Shown piece after piece: positions 34,991 through 45,008 of a DNA stretch of 64,000 nucleotides (position 1 is the stretch's first letter; each line of letters starts with the position of its first letter). The position numbers were made by a program, and so were the translations under genes. Source of the DNA: Martinezella calliandrae (lineage in GTDB: Bacteria; Pseudomonadota; Alphaproteobacteria; Rhizobiales; Rhizobiaceae); NCBI RefSeq assembly GCF_030272695.1, contig NZ_JARFYN010000003.1, positions 62,001 through 126,000 of the forward strand. Direction: 5' to 3'. The notes under the pieces were generated by a model. It made no database searches. It had not been told where the DNA came from and worked only from the letters and a program-made list of their open reading frames with translations.

Positions 34991-35906
34991 GTTGTTTTCT
35001 CTCGGGCCGCTCCTTCATATCGAGCAGGCGCTGATAGAGATCCTTGCGCGGCAGGCCGGTCAGGCGCGCCGCCTCCCCTGCGGCCTTGGCGGTCGGCATT
35101 GACCGCGCGAGTTCGGTGAGAATTGCCTCGACATCCGCCTCCGCCGCAACGCTTTCCGCCGGCGGGCCTACGAGCAGCACGATTTCGCCTCTCACATGCT
35201 CGACGGCCTCATAAAATACCGAGAGCTCCGTGAGCGTGCCGCGACGGAATTCCTCGAAGGTCTTCGTGAGTTCGCGACAGACGGCCGCCTTGCGCTCGCC
35301 GCCGAGGACATCGGCGGCCGCAGCGAGCGTCGCGCCGATGCGATGGGGTGATTCAAAAAAGATCAGGGTCGCGGGAACTGCAGCAAGCTCGGCCAGCCGG
35401 TCGCGGCGGCCCTTATCCTTGGCGGGCAGGAAACCGGCGAAGAAAAAGGCATCGTTAGGCAGGCCAGAGCCGACCAGCGCGGCAAGCGGCGCTGACGCCC
35501 CTGGGATCGGCACCACACGGTAACCCGCCTCGATCGCCTGCTGCGCCAGACGATAACCGGGATCGGAGACCAACGGCGTGCCGGCATCGGACACCAGTGC
35601 CACCGAGCGGCCGGCTTCTAGCGCCTGCAGCAGCCGCGGCCCTGCCTCGTCGGCATTGTGCTCATGATAGGCGACGGGCTTGTTCTGGATGCCGTAACGG
35701 TCGAGCAGCACGCGCGTGACACGCGTATCCTCACAGGCAAGAACATCGGCACCGGCGAGCGTCTCAAGTGCCCGCAACGTGATGTCACCAAGATTGCCGA
35801 TCGGCGTGGCGACGAGATAAAGCGCCGACTCAAGCGGCCGCGCGGGAACTGTGGTATTATGCAGGCGGAAGCTGCGCGTTCCGCCGCTTGTGTGTTCGTC
35901 GCTCAT
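34983..35906 (-). CDS. rsmI: 16S rRNA (cytidine-1402-2'-O)-methyltransferase
   Basis: A 307-residue tetrapyrrole-methylase-fold enzyme. Signatures: LYLVATPIGNLGDITLRAL, the ACEDTRVTRVLLDRYGI segment, LVSDAGTPLVSDPGY and FFESPHRIGATL. It methylates the ribose of C1402 in the ribosomal P site together with RsmH. The yraN remnant follows it. The 246-base gap to the divergent dnaN (35907-36152) shows no gene. Confidence 0.94.
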   Translation of the reverse strand: MSDEHTSGGTRSFRLHNTTVPARPLESALYLVATPIGNLGDITLRALETLAGADVLACEDTRVTRVLLDRYGIQNKPVAYHEHNADEAGPRLLQALEAGRSVALVSDAGTPLVSDPGYRLAQQAIEAGYRVVPIPGASAPLAALVGSGLPNDAFFFAGFLPAKDKGRRDRLAELAAVPATLIFFESPHRIGATLAAAADVLGGERKAAVCRELTKTFEEFRRGTLTELSVFYEAVEHVRGEIVLLVGPPAESVAAEADVEAILTELARSMPTAKAAGEAARLTGLPRKDLYQRLLDMKERPERKQHD

Positions 35907-36152
35907 GCCGACCCTGAATTCGCCTCGAAATCATCGTCTTTATGGGCGAGGTACGGCCTGACGGCAAGAGCGGCGCAAATCCTGTGAGCATTCTCGGGCA
36001 AATGCCGAAATGACGTGTGGCAAATCCCGATGCCTCTTGCATTCTCGTGCTGAGTTCTGTCATTTTGCCCGTCCAATCTCGGGCCTTGTCCGAAAAGCAT
36101 CCTTCGGGCGCCTTTGGCCGCCCGGGCAGTAACGGTCGAAAGCGGTAGCATC

Positions 36153-37271
36153 ATGCGTATTACAATTGAGCGGTCGAACCTCCTGAAATCGCTGAACCAC
36201 GTGCATCGTGTGGTGGAGCGTCGCAACACGATCCCGATCCTGTCCAACGTATTGCTCAAGGCCGAGGGCACGGGCCTCGACATGAAGGCGACCGACCTCG
36301 ATCTCGAAATCACCGAGGCGACGCCTGCCACTGTTGAGAAGGCCGGCGCCACCACCGTGCCGGCGCATCTGCTCTACGATATCGTGCGCAAGCTGCCGGA
36401 CGGTTCGGAAGTGCTTCTCGCCACCAATGCCGACGGCAGCTCGATGACAGTTGCCTCGGGCCGTTCGAAATTCTCACTGCAATGCCTACCGGAATCCGAT
36501 TTCCCGGACCTCACCGCCGGCAGCTTCAGCCATTCCTTCAAGCTGAAGGCAGCGGACCTGAAGATGCTGATCGACCGGACGCAGTTTGCGATTTCCACCG
36601 AAGAAACCCGCTATTATCTGAACGGCATCTTCTTCCACACGATCGAAAGCAAGGGTGATCTGAAGCTGAGGGCCGTGGCCACCGACGGTCACCGTCTCGC
36701 CCGCGCCGATGTCGATGCCCCTTCGGGCTCGGAAGGCATGCCGGGCATTATCATCCCGCGCAAGACGGTCGGCGAATTGCAGAAGCTGGTCGATAGCCCG
36801 GATGCCATCGTGACGGTCGAAGTGTCCGATGCAAAGATCCGCATGACGATCGGCTCGATCGTCATGACGTCGAAGCTGATCGACGGCACCTTCCCCGATT
36901 ATCAGCGTGTCATCCCGACCAGTAACGACAAGGAAATGAGAGTCGATTGCCAGACCTTCGCCCAGGCTGTCGACCGCGTCTCGACCATTTCATCCGAGCG
37001 CGGTCGCGCCGTGAAGCTCGCGCTGTCGGACGGCCAACTGCTGCTGACCGTCAACAATCCCGACTCCGGCAGCGCTACGGAAGAAGTTGCCGTCGGCTAC
37101 GACATGGACGCGATGGAAATCGGGTTCAACGCCAAATATCTGCTCGATATCACCGCGCAATTGTCCGGCGATGCGGCGATCTTCCTGCTTGCCGATGCCG
37201 GTTCGCCGACGCTAATCCGTGATACCGCGGGTGACGATGCTCTCTACGTCCTGATGCCGATGCGCGTCTAA
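36153..37271 (+). CDS. dnaN: DNA polymerase III beta sliding clamp
   Basis: A 372-residue beta clamp, usual length for alphaproteobacteria. The start ATG 36153 gives MRITIERSNLLKSL; an open extension to 36114 is not needed. Landmarks: VVERRNTIPILSNVLLKA, DLDLEITE, QFAISTEETRYYLNGIF, and the conserved C-terminus DDALYVLMPMRV. It tethers the replicative polymerase to DNA. A terminator follows. Confidence 0.96.
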   Translation: MRITIERSNLLKSLNHVHRVVERRNTIPILSNVLLKAEGTGLDMKATDLDLEITEATPATVEKAGATTVPAHLLYDIVRKLPDGSEVLLATNADGSSMTVASGRSKFSLQCLPESDFPDLTAGSFSHSFKLKAADLKMLIDRTQFAISTEETRYYLNGIFFHTIESKGDLKLRAVATDGHRLARADVDAPSGSEGMPGIIIPRKTVGELQKLVDSPDAIVTVEVSDAKIRMTIGSIVMTSKLIDGTFPDYQRVIPTSNDKEMRVDCQTFAQAVDRVSTISSERGRAVKLALSDGQLLLTVNNPDSGSATEEVAVGYDMDAMEIGFNAKYLLDITAQLSGDAAIFLLADAGSPTLIRDTAGDDALYVLMPMRV

Positions 37272-37281
37272 CGAAACCGAA

Positions 37282-37328
37282 GCGCCCTTCATGCGTTCAT
37301 ATGAGCGAAAGGAGGGCGCCTTTATTTT
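37282..37328 (+). terminator. Terminator after dnaN
   Basis: Arms GCGCCC (37282-37287) and GGGCGC (37314-37319), with an inner imperfect dyad CGTTCAT/ATGAGCG, and a T-rich tail. It starts ten bases after the dnaN stop codon. Confidence 0.6.
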
Positions 37329-37435
37329 AGCCTTTGTTGATTGCGACATTTTCTCCTGTTATTGCGTCACAATATTGCAGGATAAGATATAAGAGATTTG
37401 TGAGTCGCAACTGTACGAATCTGGTGGGGGAGAGC

Positions 37436-38029
37436 ATGGCGCTGCGTCTCAAGGAACGACTTGGCAAAAAATTCGACGAAGAAATCCGTTTCTTCAAAGG
37501 CATGATGCAAGGCCCGAAAACGGTCGGTTCGATCGTTCCGACATCCTCGATCACCGCTCGCAAGATGGCGAGCGTCGTCAACACCCATTCCGGTCTGCCG
37601 GTGCTGGAGCTCGGCCCTGGAACCGGCGCGATCACCAAGGCGATCCTGGCGCGTGGCCTCGAACCCGAAAATCTCGTCGCCATCGAATATTCCACCGACT
37701 TCTACAATCATCTCCTTCGTCTCTATCCCGGCGTGCATTTCATCAATGGCGACGCCTTCGATCTCGATAAGACGCTTGGAGTCTTGCGCGGCCAGACGTT
37801 CGATTCCGTCGTATCCGGCATTCCGCTGCTGAATTTTCCGATGAAAGCGCGCGTGGCGCTGCTTGAAAGCCTGCTGGATCGCATGCCGCGCGGCCGGCCT
37901 GTAGTGCAGATATCTTATGGTCCGGTGTCACCGATCATCGCCCGGCCGGATCGCTACCATATCCAGCACTTCGACTTTATCGTCCGCAACATCCCGCCGG
38001 CGCAACTCTGGATCTATCGCCGGGGTTAA
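37436..38029 (+). CDS. pmtA: Phosphatidylethanolamine N-methyltransferase
   Basis: A 197-residue SAM-dependent enzyme matching rhizobial PmtA. ATG 37436 (MALRLKERLGKKFDEE) is preceded by GGGGGAGAG. SAM motif VLELGPGTGAITKAIL (about residues 57-72), then VAIEYSTDFYNHL, and SGIPLLNFPMK. PmtA methylates phosphatidylethanolamine three times to give phosphatidylcholine, a membrane lipid needed for symbiosis in several rhizobia. The AT-rich 164-base leader after the dnaN terminator probably holds its promoter. Confidence 0.92.
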   Translation: MALRLKERLGKKFDEEIRFFKGMMQGPKTVGSIVPTSSITARKMASVVNTHSGLPVLELGPGTGAITKAILARGLEPENLVAIEYSTDFYNHLLRLYPGVHFINGDAFDLDKTLGVLRGQTFDSVVSGIPLLNFPMKARVALLESLLDRMPRGRPVVQISYGPVSPIIARPDRYHIQHFDFIVRNIPPAQLWIYRRG

Positions 38030-38114
38030 CGCTTCCAAGAAGAATCGCCTTGTCACGGTGTTTCGGCTGGACATATTCCTGCTCCGCAACCATTCAGCAT
38101 GGAATTCTGCTCCG

Positions 38115-38702
38115 ATGTTCGCCCTCTATATCACTCACCCGCAGGTGCACATCGATCCCTCGGTGCCAGTTCCGGAATGGGGCCTTTCCGTTGTTGGTGC
38201 AGCGCGGGCGAAAACTGCTGCGAGCCGCCCTTGGGCGGGTGAGCTTGGTCTGATAGTCTCCAGCGGTGAACGCAAGGCGATCGAGACTGCCGAGATCCTG
38301 GCGACGGCAAGTGACGCGAAGGTCGAGATCATCGAAGCCATGCACGAGAACGACCGCAGCGCCACGGGCTTTCTGGCCCCGTTCGAATTCGAGAAGGCGG
38401 CGGACTGGTTCTTTGCCCACCCGCACGAAAGCTTCAAAGGCTGGGAGCGCGCGATCGATGCGCAGGCGCGGATAGTCTTGCATGTCGAAGCCGTTCTTTC
38501 GCGGCACAACCAGCACACGCCAATTGCCTTCGTCGGACATGGCGGCGTCGGGACATTGCTGAAATGCCACGTGGAGGGAAAGCCGATCGCGCGACAGGGC
38601 GATCAACCCGCGGGTGGCGGCAATCTTTTCTGTTTCGATCTTGCGAAGCGCGCCATCTCATGCGACTGGACGCCTATGGAAGATTGGCAGGGATGGGCTT
38701 GA
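38115..38702 (+). CDS. Histidine-phosphatase-fold protein with altered RHG motif
   Basis: A 195-residue phosphoglycerate-mutase-like protein, start ATG 38115 ([11 protein letters not shown]). Where the superfamily has L-RHGE the sequence has YITHPQV, keeping the nucleophile His but not the following Gly or preceding Arg. Other marks are [17 protein letters not shown] (normally SSPL-RA-QTA), the [12 protein letters not shown] acid region and [12 protein letters not shown] with the second His. Function unknown. Its stop overlaps the pyrF start region by one to two bases. Confidence 0.78.
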   Translation: MFALYITHPQVHIDPSVPVPEWGLSVVGAARAKTAASRPWAGELGLIVSSGERKAIETAEILATASDAKVEIIEAMHENDRSATGFLAPFEFEKAADWFFAHPHESFKGWERAIDAQARIVLHVEAVLSRHNQHTPIAFVGHGGVGTLLKCHVEGKPIARQGDQPAGGGNLFCFDLAKRAISCDWTPMEDWQGWA

Positions 38703-38703
38703 G

Positions 38704-39396
38704 ATGACCGCACACGACCGCTTGATCGTCGGACTGGACGTTCCAAACCTTCAGGAAGCCGAAAAAGTCGTCACGGCGCTCGGCGACGATATTCTCTATT
38801 ACAAGATCGGCTATCAGCTCGCCTTTGCCGGCGGTCTGGAATTTGCGCGCGACCTTGCCGCAGGCGGCAAGAAGATCTTCCTCGACATGAAGCTGCTCGA
38901 TATCGACAACACCGTCGCTTCCGGCGTCGAAAACATCGTCAAGATGGGCATGTCGATGCTAACGCTGCACGCTTATCCGAAGGCGATGCAGGCAGCCGTC
39001 GCCGCGGCCAAAGGTTCAGATCTCTGCCTGCTCGGTGTCACCGTGCTGACCTCCATGGACGAGCAGGACCTGATTGCCGCCGGATACGAATATGACCCGC
39101 ATACACTGGTGTTGCGACGTGCCGAACAGGCGCTCCTTGCCGGCATGGGCGGTATCGTATGCTCGGCCGAGGAATCCGCCGCCGTGCGCAAGATCATCGG
39201 CCCGGACATGGCGCTGGTGACCCCTGGCATTCGCCCCGCCGGCAGTGACAAGGGCGACCAGAAGCGCGTGATGACGCCGGCTGAGGCGATCAAGGCTGGG
39301 TCGAGCCATCTCGTCGTCGCCCGGCCCATCGTCAAAGCGCCCGATCCGAAGGAAGCCGCCCGTGCTATCCTGGCGGAAATGGACGCTGCCCTCTAA
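38704..39396 (+). CDS. pyrF: Orotidine 5'-phosphate decarboxylase
   Basis: A 230-residue class I OMP decarboxylase. ATG 38704 follows the upstream TGA closely. Catalytic set: [26 protein letters not shown], the [15 protein letters not shown] block (Lys-x-x-x-Asp), and [21 protein letters not shown] for phosphate binding. It makes UMP, the last step of pyrimidine synthesis. A DUF1330 gene follows 24 bases later and may be co-transcribed. Confidence 0.95.
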   Translation: MTAHDRLIVGLDVPNLQEAEKVVTALGDDILYYKIGYQLAFAGGLEFARDLAAGGKKIFLDMKLLDIDNTVASGVENIVKMGMSMLTLHAYPKAMQAAVAAAKGSDLCLLGVTVLTSMDEQDLIAAGYEYDPHTLVLRRAEQALLAGMGGIVCSAEESAAVRKIIGPDMALVTPGIRPAGSDKGDQKRVMTPAEAIKAGSSHLVVARPIVKAPDPKEAARAILAEMDAAL

Positions 39397-39420
39397 ATCG
39401 CAGGAAAGGGGAGACCGGAT

Positions 39421-39708
39421 ATGGCAAAGGGATATTGGATCGCACGCGTGGATGTGCGTGACCCCGAGCGCTACAAGGATTACGTTGCCGCCGCCAAGCC
39501 GGCTTTCGAGAGATACGGCGCGATTTTCCTCGCCCGCGGCGGAGCTTTCACGCCGCTCGAGGGTCAGGCGCGCGGCCGCAACGTCGTCATCGAATTCCCG
39601 TCGCTGCAGCATGCCGTCGATTGCTATAACTCGCCGGAATACCAGATCGCTGCTAAAATCCGCCAGGAAGTGGCCGATGCCGAAATGCTGGTCGTCGAAG
39701 GCGTCTAA
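39421..39708 (+). CDS. DUF1330 small protein
   Basis: A 95-residue dimeric alpha-beta barrel protein (DUF1330): MAKGYWIARVDVRDPERYKD, then ARGGAFTPLEGQARGRNVVI and CYNSPEYQ. The fold resembles small monooxygenases and EthD-like proteins, but no function is established. The AGGAAAGGGGAG site upstream is strong. Downstream of pyrF in the same direction. Confidence 0.85.
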   Translation: MAKGYWIARVDVRDPERYKDYVAAAKPAFERYGAIFLARGGAFTPLEGQARGRNVVIEFPSLQHAVDCYNSPEYQIAAKIRQEVADAEMLVVEGV

Positions 39709-39819
39709 GGCTTTTAAAAAGCAGCCAGAACATGCGGCGTGATGGCACTTCACCTCGGCCTCCGGATCGGTTAAGACGAAGCCAGATCAGCCTTATCTAA
39801 GCCTTTCGAGGAGCCTGCC

Positions 39820-40800
39820 ATGACCCTGTCCAACCTTCCGCCGCTCGTCACCGTGTTCGGGGGATCGGGCTTCATCGGACGGCATGTCGTCCGCGTGCTT
39901 GCCAAGCGCGGCTATCGCATCCGCGTCGCCGTGCGTCGCCCCGATCTCGCCGGCTTTTTGCAGCCGCAGGGCAATCTCGGCCAGATCTCAATTGTCCAGG
40001 CGAACCTGCGCTACCGCAACTCCATCGACCGCGCCGTCGAAGGCGCGCAGCATGTGGTTAATTGCGTCGGCATTCTCGCCGAAAGCGGCCGCAATACATT
40101 CGACGCCGTGCAGGAATTCGGCGCCAAGGCCATCGCGGAAGCAGCACGCGGCGTCGGCGCATCGCTGACCCACATCTCCGCCATCGGCGCCAACGCCAAT
40201 TCGCCTTCGGCTTATGCCCGCACCAAGGCGCGCGCCGAAGCCGCCATCCTGTCGATCAAGCCGGATGCCGTCATCCTGCGCCCGTCGATCGTTTTCGGTC
40301 CGGAGGACGGCTTCTTCAACAAGTTCGCCGATATGGCGCGCACTGCGCCCTTCCTGCCGGTGATCGGCGGCGGCAACACGAAGTTCCAGCCGGTTTATGT
40401 CGAGGATGTCGCGGAGACAGTCGCGCGCAGCGTCGACGGCAAGCTCAAGGCCGGCACGACCTATGAACTTGGGGGTCCGGAAGTGCTTTCTTTCCGCGAA
40501 TGTCTCGAAACGACGCTTTCCGTCATTAACCGGAAGAAGTCGCTGGTTTCGCTGCCGTTTGGCCTCGCTTCCTTCATTGGCGGCATCGCTTCGGCCATAC
40601 CGCTCGTCACCCCACCGATCACGCCTGACCAGGTTCGCCTGCTGAAGAGCGACAATGTCGTTTCCAAGGAAGCCGAGGCGGAAGGCCGCACACTGAAGGG
40701 TATAGGCGTGCTGCCGACCCTGCTCATCTCGGTACTGCCGTCCTATCTGGTGCGCTATCGTCCGCAGGGCCAGTTCACCGGTTCGGGCAAGGCGGCCTGA
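39820..40800 (+). CDS. Complex-I NDUFA9-like NAD(P)-binding epimerase-fold protein
   Basis: A 326-residue extended-SDR-fold protein with VTVFGGSGFIGRHVVRVL at the N-terminus (cofactor motif), ISAIGANANSPSAYARTKARAE in place of the catalytic Y-x-x-x-K region, and ILRPSIVFGPEDGFFNKFADM. It belongs to the family that includes the mitochondrial complex I accessory subunit NDUFA9, present in many alphaproteobacteria. It may help complex I assembly or quinone supply, but the bacterial role is not settled. A terminator follows. Confidence 0.85.
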   Translation: MTLSNLPPLVTVFGGSGFIGRHVVRVLAKRGYRIRVAVRRPDLAGFLQPQGNLGQISIVQANLRYRNSIDRAVEGAQHVVNCVGILAESGRNTFDAVQEFGAKAIAEAARGVGASLTHISAIGANANSPSAYARTKARAEAAILSIKPDAVILRPSIVFGPEDGFFNKFADMARTAPFLPVIGGGNTKFQPVYVEDVAETVARSVDGKLKAGTTYELGGPEVLSFRECLETTLSVINRKKSLVSLPFGLASFIGGIASAIPLVTPPITPDQVRLLKSDNVVSKEAEAEGRTLKGIGVLPTLLISVLPSYLVRYRPQGQFTGSGKAA

Positions 40801-40825
40801 TACACCGCCGAATGGGAAATTGAGG

Positions 40826-40855
40826 CGCCGTCTGGTTCTGCCCAGGCGGCGTTTT
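40826..40855 (+). terminator. Terminator after the NDUFA9-like gene
   Basis: Ten-base stem CGCCGTCTGG (40826-40835) / CCAGGCGGCG (40842-40851), one wobble, then TTTT. Begins 25 bases after the stop codon. Confidence 0.7.
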
Positions 40856-41086
40856 CATGTCTTCAGGCCGCCTCGGTTCCGGCCCTCCAAAAGGCGCCTT
40901 TTCACCTCGGTCCACAGCTTGGCGTTGCCGAAAAGCCGCACTGCGAAAATAGTAGCATTAACGTCAAATTTAACATGAACATTTATTGCTATTAGTCGTT
41001 TCACTGACTAACACAACCGCGCGTCGTCCAGTCCGGCAAAGGACCGATTTGGGACGCGCTTCACTTCTGCGGAAAGGCATTCTTCG

Positions 41087-41251
41087 ATGGGCAAGTCTAT
41101 CGCGCTTTTGTTTGCGTGCGCGGCACTGGTGATTCTCGCTGGCTCTTTCGTGGCCCGCGGCAGCATCGCTTCGGTGAAGGGCGAATGCACTCCGACCTAT
41201 GGTGTCGACCCCTGCACGACTGGCTCCATCGAACCCACTTCCCCGAACTGA
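41087..41251 (+). CDS. Small exported or anchored protein, 54 residues
   Basis: ATG 41087 to TGA 41251, with GGAAAGG nine bases upstream. The N-terminal half is one hydrophobic segment (SIALLFACAALVILAGSF), the rest is polar with two Cys (GECTPTYGVDPCTTGSIEP). The layout suggests a signal-anchored or secreted peptide with a possible disulfide. I know no named family. A strong hairpin immediately downstream supports a real transcript ending here. Confidence 0.65.
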   Translation: MGKSIALLFACAALVILAGSFVARGSIASVKGECTPTYGVDPCTTGSIEPTSPN

Positions 41252-41258
41252 TCGAGCA

Positions 41259-41291
41259 CGAAAAAGGCCGGTTTTTACCGGCCTTCGTTTT
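41259..41291. terminator. Bidirectional terminator
   Basis: Stem AAGGCCGG (41264-41271) / CCGGCCTT (41278-41285), with A-run on the left and T-run on the right. It can serve both the small gene and the convergent uppP gene. Confidence 0.75.
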
Positions 41292-41321
41292 TCCCAAAAT
41301 TGCGGCTTCAGAGCATGCGCC

Positions 41322-42122
41322 TCAGCCGATCGTGTAAAGCCCGACCAGACCAAGGGCGCCAATGACGATACGCCACCAAGCGAAGGGGGCGTAGCCACGA
41401 CGCGAGACGAAGTCGAGCAGCGCCCGGACTACGAACAGAGCCGATATGAAAGCGGTGACGAATCCGATGACGATCAGGAGGCCCTGGTCCATGCTGAGGT
41501 CATGACGGCTTTTCCACAGGTCAAGCACGAATGCACCGGCCATGGTCGGCATGGCGAGGAAGAAGGAGAATTCCGCTGCCGAACGCTTGTCGGCGCCGAG
41601 AAGCAGGGCGCCGACAATGGTCGAGCCGGAACGCGACGTGCCGGGGATCATTGCCAGACACTGGAAGAAACCGATCTTGATCGCCATCGGCCAGGAAAAT
41701 TCGTAGGCGCTGGTATATTTGGGCTTGAACGGGATCTTGTCGATGACGAGCAGGACGATGCCACCGAGGATCAGCGAGATACAAATTACCTTGGGCGAAT
41801 CGAACAACACGGTCTTGATGAAATCATGTGCGATTGCTCCGATGACGGCAGCCGGCAGGAAGCCGAAAAGGACGGCCAGCACGAAGTGGCGAGCCTTAAC
41901 GCTGACCGGCAGCGCCTTTGCGATTTGAACGAGGCGGTTGAAATAGACAAGCAAGATGGCAAGGATTGCGCCGAGCTGGATCAGAACGTCGAAAGTGGCA
42001 GCTCCATCAAAGCCGAGGAAATGTCCGATCAATATCAAATGGCCCGTGGAGGATACGGGAATGAACTCCGTGAGGCCTTCCACGAGGCCTAAAAAGAGAG
42101 CGATAATAATTTGTTCAGCCAT
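41322..42122 (-). CDS. uppP: Undecaprenyl-diphosphatase
   Basis: A 266-residue membrane phosphatase of the BacA/UppP family with about eight helices. Signatures are [21 protein letters not shown] near the N-terminus (Glu-rich motif) and the [17 protein letters not shown] motif with the catalytic Arg/Ser. It recycles undecaprenyl pyrophosphate for peptidoglycan and O-antigen synthesis. Confidence 0.95.
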   Translation of the reverse strand: MAEQIIIALFLGLVEGLTEFIPVSSTGHLILIGHFLGFDGAATFDVLIQLGAILAILLVYFNRLVQIAKALPVSVKARHFVLAVLFGFLPAAVIGAIAHDFIKTVLFDSPKVICISLILGGIVLLVIDKIPFKPKYTSAYEFSWPMAIKIGFFQCLAMIPGTSRSGSTIVGALLLGADKRSAAEFSFFLAMPTMAGAFVLDLWKSRHDLSMDQGLLIVIGFVTAFISALFVVRALLDFVSRRGYAPFAWWRIVIGALGLVGLYTIG

Positions 42123-42273
42123 ATTGTGTCCTTTGTCAGACGGCGGGGGGTGGTCCGATTCGCTTGTATTAGCTAGGCCAAACTCCTATAGCTTCAACCG
42201 ATGACGTATGACAGGGCCGCAGAAAGCTGGACCCGAGACTTCCATAAGCATCAATCGCAAAGCCTGAGTATCA

Positions 42274-42966
42274 ATGCCGACGCTGTATCATCACTCAATG
42301 TCATCTCCGTCACGGTTCGTCCGTCTGATCCTGACCGAATACGGTTATCAGACGGAGCTTATCGAGGAACAGACATGGGAAAAGCGACGTGACTTTTTGG
42401 CGCTCAATCCGGCAGGCACCTTGCCCGTTTATGTTGACGACAGCATGCGGGCACTCTGTGGCGCAACCGTCATTTCCGAATATCTCGACGAAACGCATGG
42501 CGTCCTGAAGCGAGACCGCCGCCTTTTGGCCGAAGACCCCTTCCAGCGCGCGGAGATCCGCCGGCTGACGGAATGGTTCATGCAGAAGATGGAACAGGAC
42601 GTGACGCGGCCTTTGGTGCGCGAACGGGTGTATAAATTGCAGATGACAGCGGATCAGGGCGGCGGCGCCCCTGATTCCAAGGTGATGCGCATGGCTCGGG
42701 GTAATATCCGCCAGCACATGAAGTATCTCTCCTGGCTCGCGGGCTCCCGCCAATGGCTCGCCGGCGACCGGCTGAGCTATGCGGATCTCGCGGCGGCCGC
42801 TTCGATTTCCGTTCTCGATTATCTCGGTGAGATCGACTGGATGGAATCGCCCGTTGCCAAGGAGTGGTATCAACGGCTGAAATCGCGCCCGTCTTTCCGG
42901 CCGATCCTGGCGGAACGCGTGCGCGGCATCACGCCCGTATCCCACTACGCCGATCTGGATTTCTGA
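42274..42966 (+). CDS. Glutathione S-transferase family protein
   Basis: A 230-residue GST: thioredoxin-like N-domain (MPTLYHHSMSSPSRFVRLIL) with the cis-Pro in AGTLPVYVDD and the substrate-facing TVISEYLDE, followed by an all-helical C-domain ending ERVRGITPVSHYADL. The potential Ser10-12 catalytic residues are retained. It is 12 bases upstream of queG and probably co-transcribed. Substrate not known. Confidence 0.87.
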   Translation: MPTLYHHSMSSPSRFVRLILTEYGYQTELIEEQTWEKRRDFLALNPAGTLPVYVDDSMRALCGATVISEYLDETHGVLKRDRRLLAEDPFQRAEIRRLTEWFMQKMEQDVTRPLVRERVYKLQMTADQGGGAPDSKVMRMARGNIRQHMKYLSWLAGSRQWLAGDRLSYADLAAAASISVLDYLGEIDWMESPVAKEWYQRLKSRPSFRPILAERVRGITPVSHYADLDF

Positions 42967-42978
42967 CGAGGGCTGGAT

Positions 42979-44145
42979 ATGCCCGAAGACCGTGCAACAG
43001 AAAAAGAAAGCAAACGACGGCACACGCTGACCGCCTTTCTTCGCGAGGAAGCCCGGAGGCAGGGTTTCGATCTCTGCCGCATCACGCGCTCGGACGCCAT
43101 TCCCGAAGCAGGGATCAGGCTCAATCAATTCATCGAGCAAGGCTTCCACGGCACCATGGCGTGGATGGAAGAGACGCGTGAACGCCGGGGCGATCCGCAT
43201 ATGCTCTGGAGCGATGTGCGCTCCATCGCCGTCTTCGGTCTCAACTACGGCCCAGAGGAAGACCCGCGCGGCATTCTGGAGAAGCCCGATAAGGCGGCCA
43301 TTTCCGTCTATGCCCGCAACCGGGATTATCACGACATCATCAAGGGCCGGCTGAAGGAGATCGCCACCCGCTTTGCCGCGCGGTCGCAGGAAGACGTCAA
43401 GGTGTTCGTCGACACGGCGCCCGTCATGGAAAAGCCGTTGGCTGCCGCCGCAGGGCTCGGCTGGCAGGGCAAGCATACCAATCTTGTCAGCCGCACGCAT
43501 GGCTCCTGGCTGTTTCTCGGCTCAATGTTCACGGCAGCCGATCTCGATCCGGATGAAGCCGAGATCGACCGCTGCGGGTCCTGCCGCGCCTGTCTCGACG
43601 CCTGCCCGACAGCTGCTTTCCCGGCGCCGTACCAGCTCGACGCGCGCCGGTGCATCTCCTATCTCACCATCGAGCATAAAGGACCCATCAATCCGAAGCT
43701 CCGCCCACTGATCGGCAATCGAATCTATGGCTGCGACGACTGTCTTGCGGCCTGCCCCTGGAACAAATTCGCCAGCGCCGCATCCGAGATGAAATTGGCC
43801 GCCCGCGAAGACCTCAAGGAACCATCGATCAGCTTTCTGCTGACACTCGACGATGCCGCCTTTCGCAGCTTCTTCAGCGGCTCACCGGTGAAGCGCATCG
43901 GCCGCGATCGCTTTATTCGCAATGTGCTGATCGCGGCCGGCAATTCCGGGGAACGCGGGTTGATCGCGGTATGCCGTGTTCTAGCGGACGATCCCTCGCC
44001 CGCTGTGCGCGGCATGGCCGTCTGGGCGCTGTCGCGGTTAATGACCGCTGGCGAGTTCGGCACTTTTGCGGCAGAAAGAGGCGACGAGCCGGACGCGGAT
44101 GTCCGCGCCGAATGGACCATGGCAGGAGTTGCGCGATGCATGTGA
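42979..44145 (+). CDS. queG: Epoxyqueuosine reductase
   Basis: A 388-residue cobalamin- and iron-sulfur-dependent enzyme for the last step of queuosine synthesis in tRNA. Motifs: [20 protein letters not shown] (catalytic Asp region), the first cluster [16 protein letters not shown] and second [15 protein letters not shown]-like C-terminal region ([15 protein letters not shown]) agrees with rhizobial QueG. The stop overlaps the next gene by ten bases. Confidence 0.94.
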   Translation: MPEDRATEKESKRRHTLTAFLREEARRQGFDLCRITRSDAIPEAGIRLNQFIEQGFHGTMAWMEETRERRGDPHMLWSDVRSIAVFGLNYGPEEDPRGILEKPDKAAISVYARNRDYHDIIKGRLKEIATRFAARSQEDVKVFVDTAPVMEKPLAAAAGLGWQGKHTNLVSRTHGSWLFLGSMFTAADLDPDEAEIDRCGSCRACLDACPTAAFPAPYQLDARRCISYLTIEHKGPINPKLRPLIGNRIYGCDDCLAACPWNKFASAASEMKLAAREDLKEPSISFLLTLDDAAFRSFFSGSPVKRIGRDRFIRNVLIAAGNSGERGLIAVCRVLADDPSPAVRGMAVWALSRLMTAGEFGTFAAERGDEPDADVRAEWTMAGVARCM

Positions 44146-45008
44146 TAATTTTCGGTTGCGGCTACTCGGGAACGGCCATCGCCAAGGCGTTTGCCGGCCG
44201 CGGTATTCGGATCACCGGCACGACCCGTTCGGCCGACAAGACCGCTCCCCTCGCCAAGGAGGGCATCGAGGCTTTCGTCTTTGACGGCGAGACGCTCGAT
44301 CCGGCACTGAGCGAGGCGATGAAGTCCGCGACCCATCTCATCCAGTCGATCGCTCCCGGCAAGGCGGGTGACCCGCTGCTGCGGCTGGCGCATCTGAATA
44401 TCCGTGCATTCATGCCGAAGCTCGAGTGGATTTGCTATTTTTCCACTGTCGGCGTCTATGGCGACCACAAGGGCGCATGGGTCAACGAAGACACACCGCT
44501 GCATCCGGTCGCTGACCGCTCTGTCGAACGCGTCGAAGCGGAGGACGGCTGGCACCGCGTCGGCATCAGGCTCGGCATTCCTGTTTCCGTGCTCAGACTT
44601 GCCGGCATCTACGGCCCCGGCCGCAATGCCTTCTGCAATCTGGAAAAAGGCACCGCCCGGCGGCTGATCAAGGCGAACCAGGTGTTCAACCGCATCCGCG
44701 TCGAAGACATCGGTGCCTGTGCCAAGTTCCTCTCCGTTCGTCAGCTGGGCGGTATATATAATGTCACCGACAACGAGCCCGCTCCGCCGCAGGATGTCAT
44801 CGTCGAGGCTGCCCGTTTGATGGGGATCGAGCCGCCGCCGGAACAGCCCTTCGAAACTTCCGAACTGACGCCTATGGCGCGTTCGTTCTATGGTGAGAAC
44901 AAGCGGGTTTCGAACGCAAAACTGCGGACCCTCGGCTTTCCATTCCGATATCCAGAATACCGCATGTCGCTTGCCGAGCTCTGGTCCTCGGGGCGCTGGC
45001 GGGGCTAA
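44136..45008 (+). CDS. NAD-dependent epimerase-like protein (YeeZ type)
   Basis: A 290-residue SDR-fold protein starting at ATG 44136 within the end of queG. Cofactor motif [19 protein letters not shown]; then [19 protein letters not shown], in which the usual Y-x-x-x-K is not clear, and [11 protein letters not shown]. coli YeeZ is similar in size. It follows GST and queG in one likely operon. Function unassigned. Confidence 0.82.
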   Translation: MHVIIFGCGYSGTAIAKAFAGRGIRITGTTRSADKTAPLAKEGIEAFVFDGETLDPALSEAMKSATHLIQSIAPGKAGDPLLRLAHLNIRAFMPKLEWICYFSTVGVYGDHKGAWVNEDTPLHPVADRSVERVEAEDGWHRVGIRLGIPVSVLRLAGIYGPGRNAFCNLEKGTARRLIKANQVFNRIRVEDIGACAKFLSVRQLGGIYNVTDNEPAPPQDVIVEAARLMGIEPPPEQPFETSELTPMARSFYGENKRVSNAKLRTLGFPFRYPEYRMSLAELWSSGRWRG

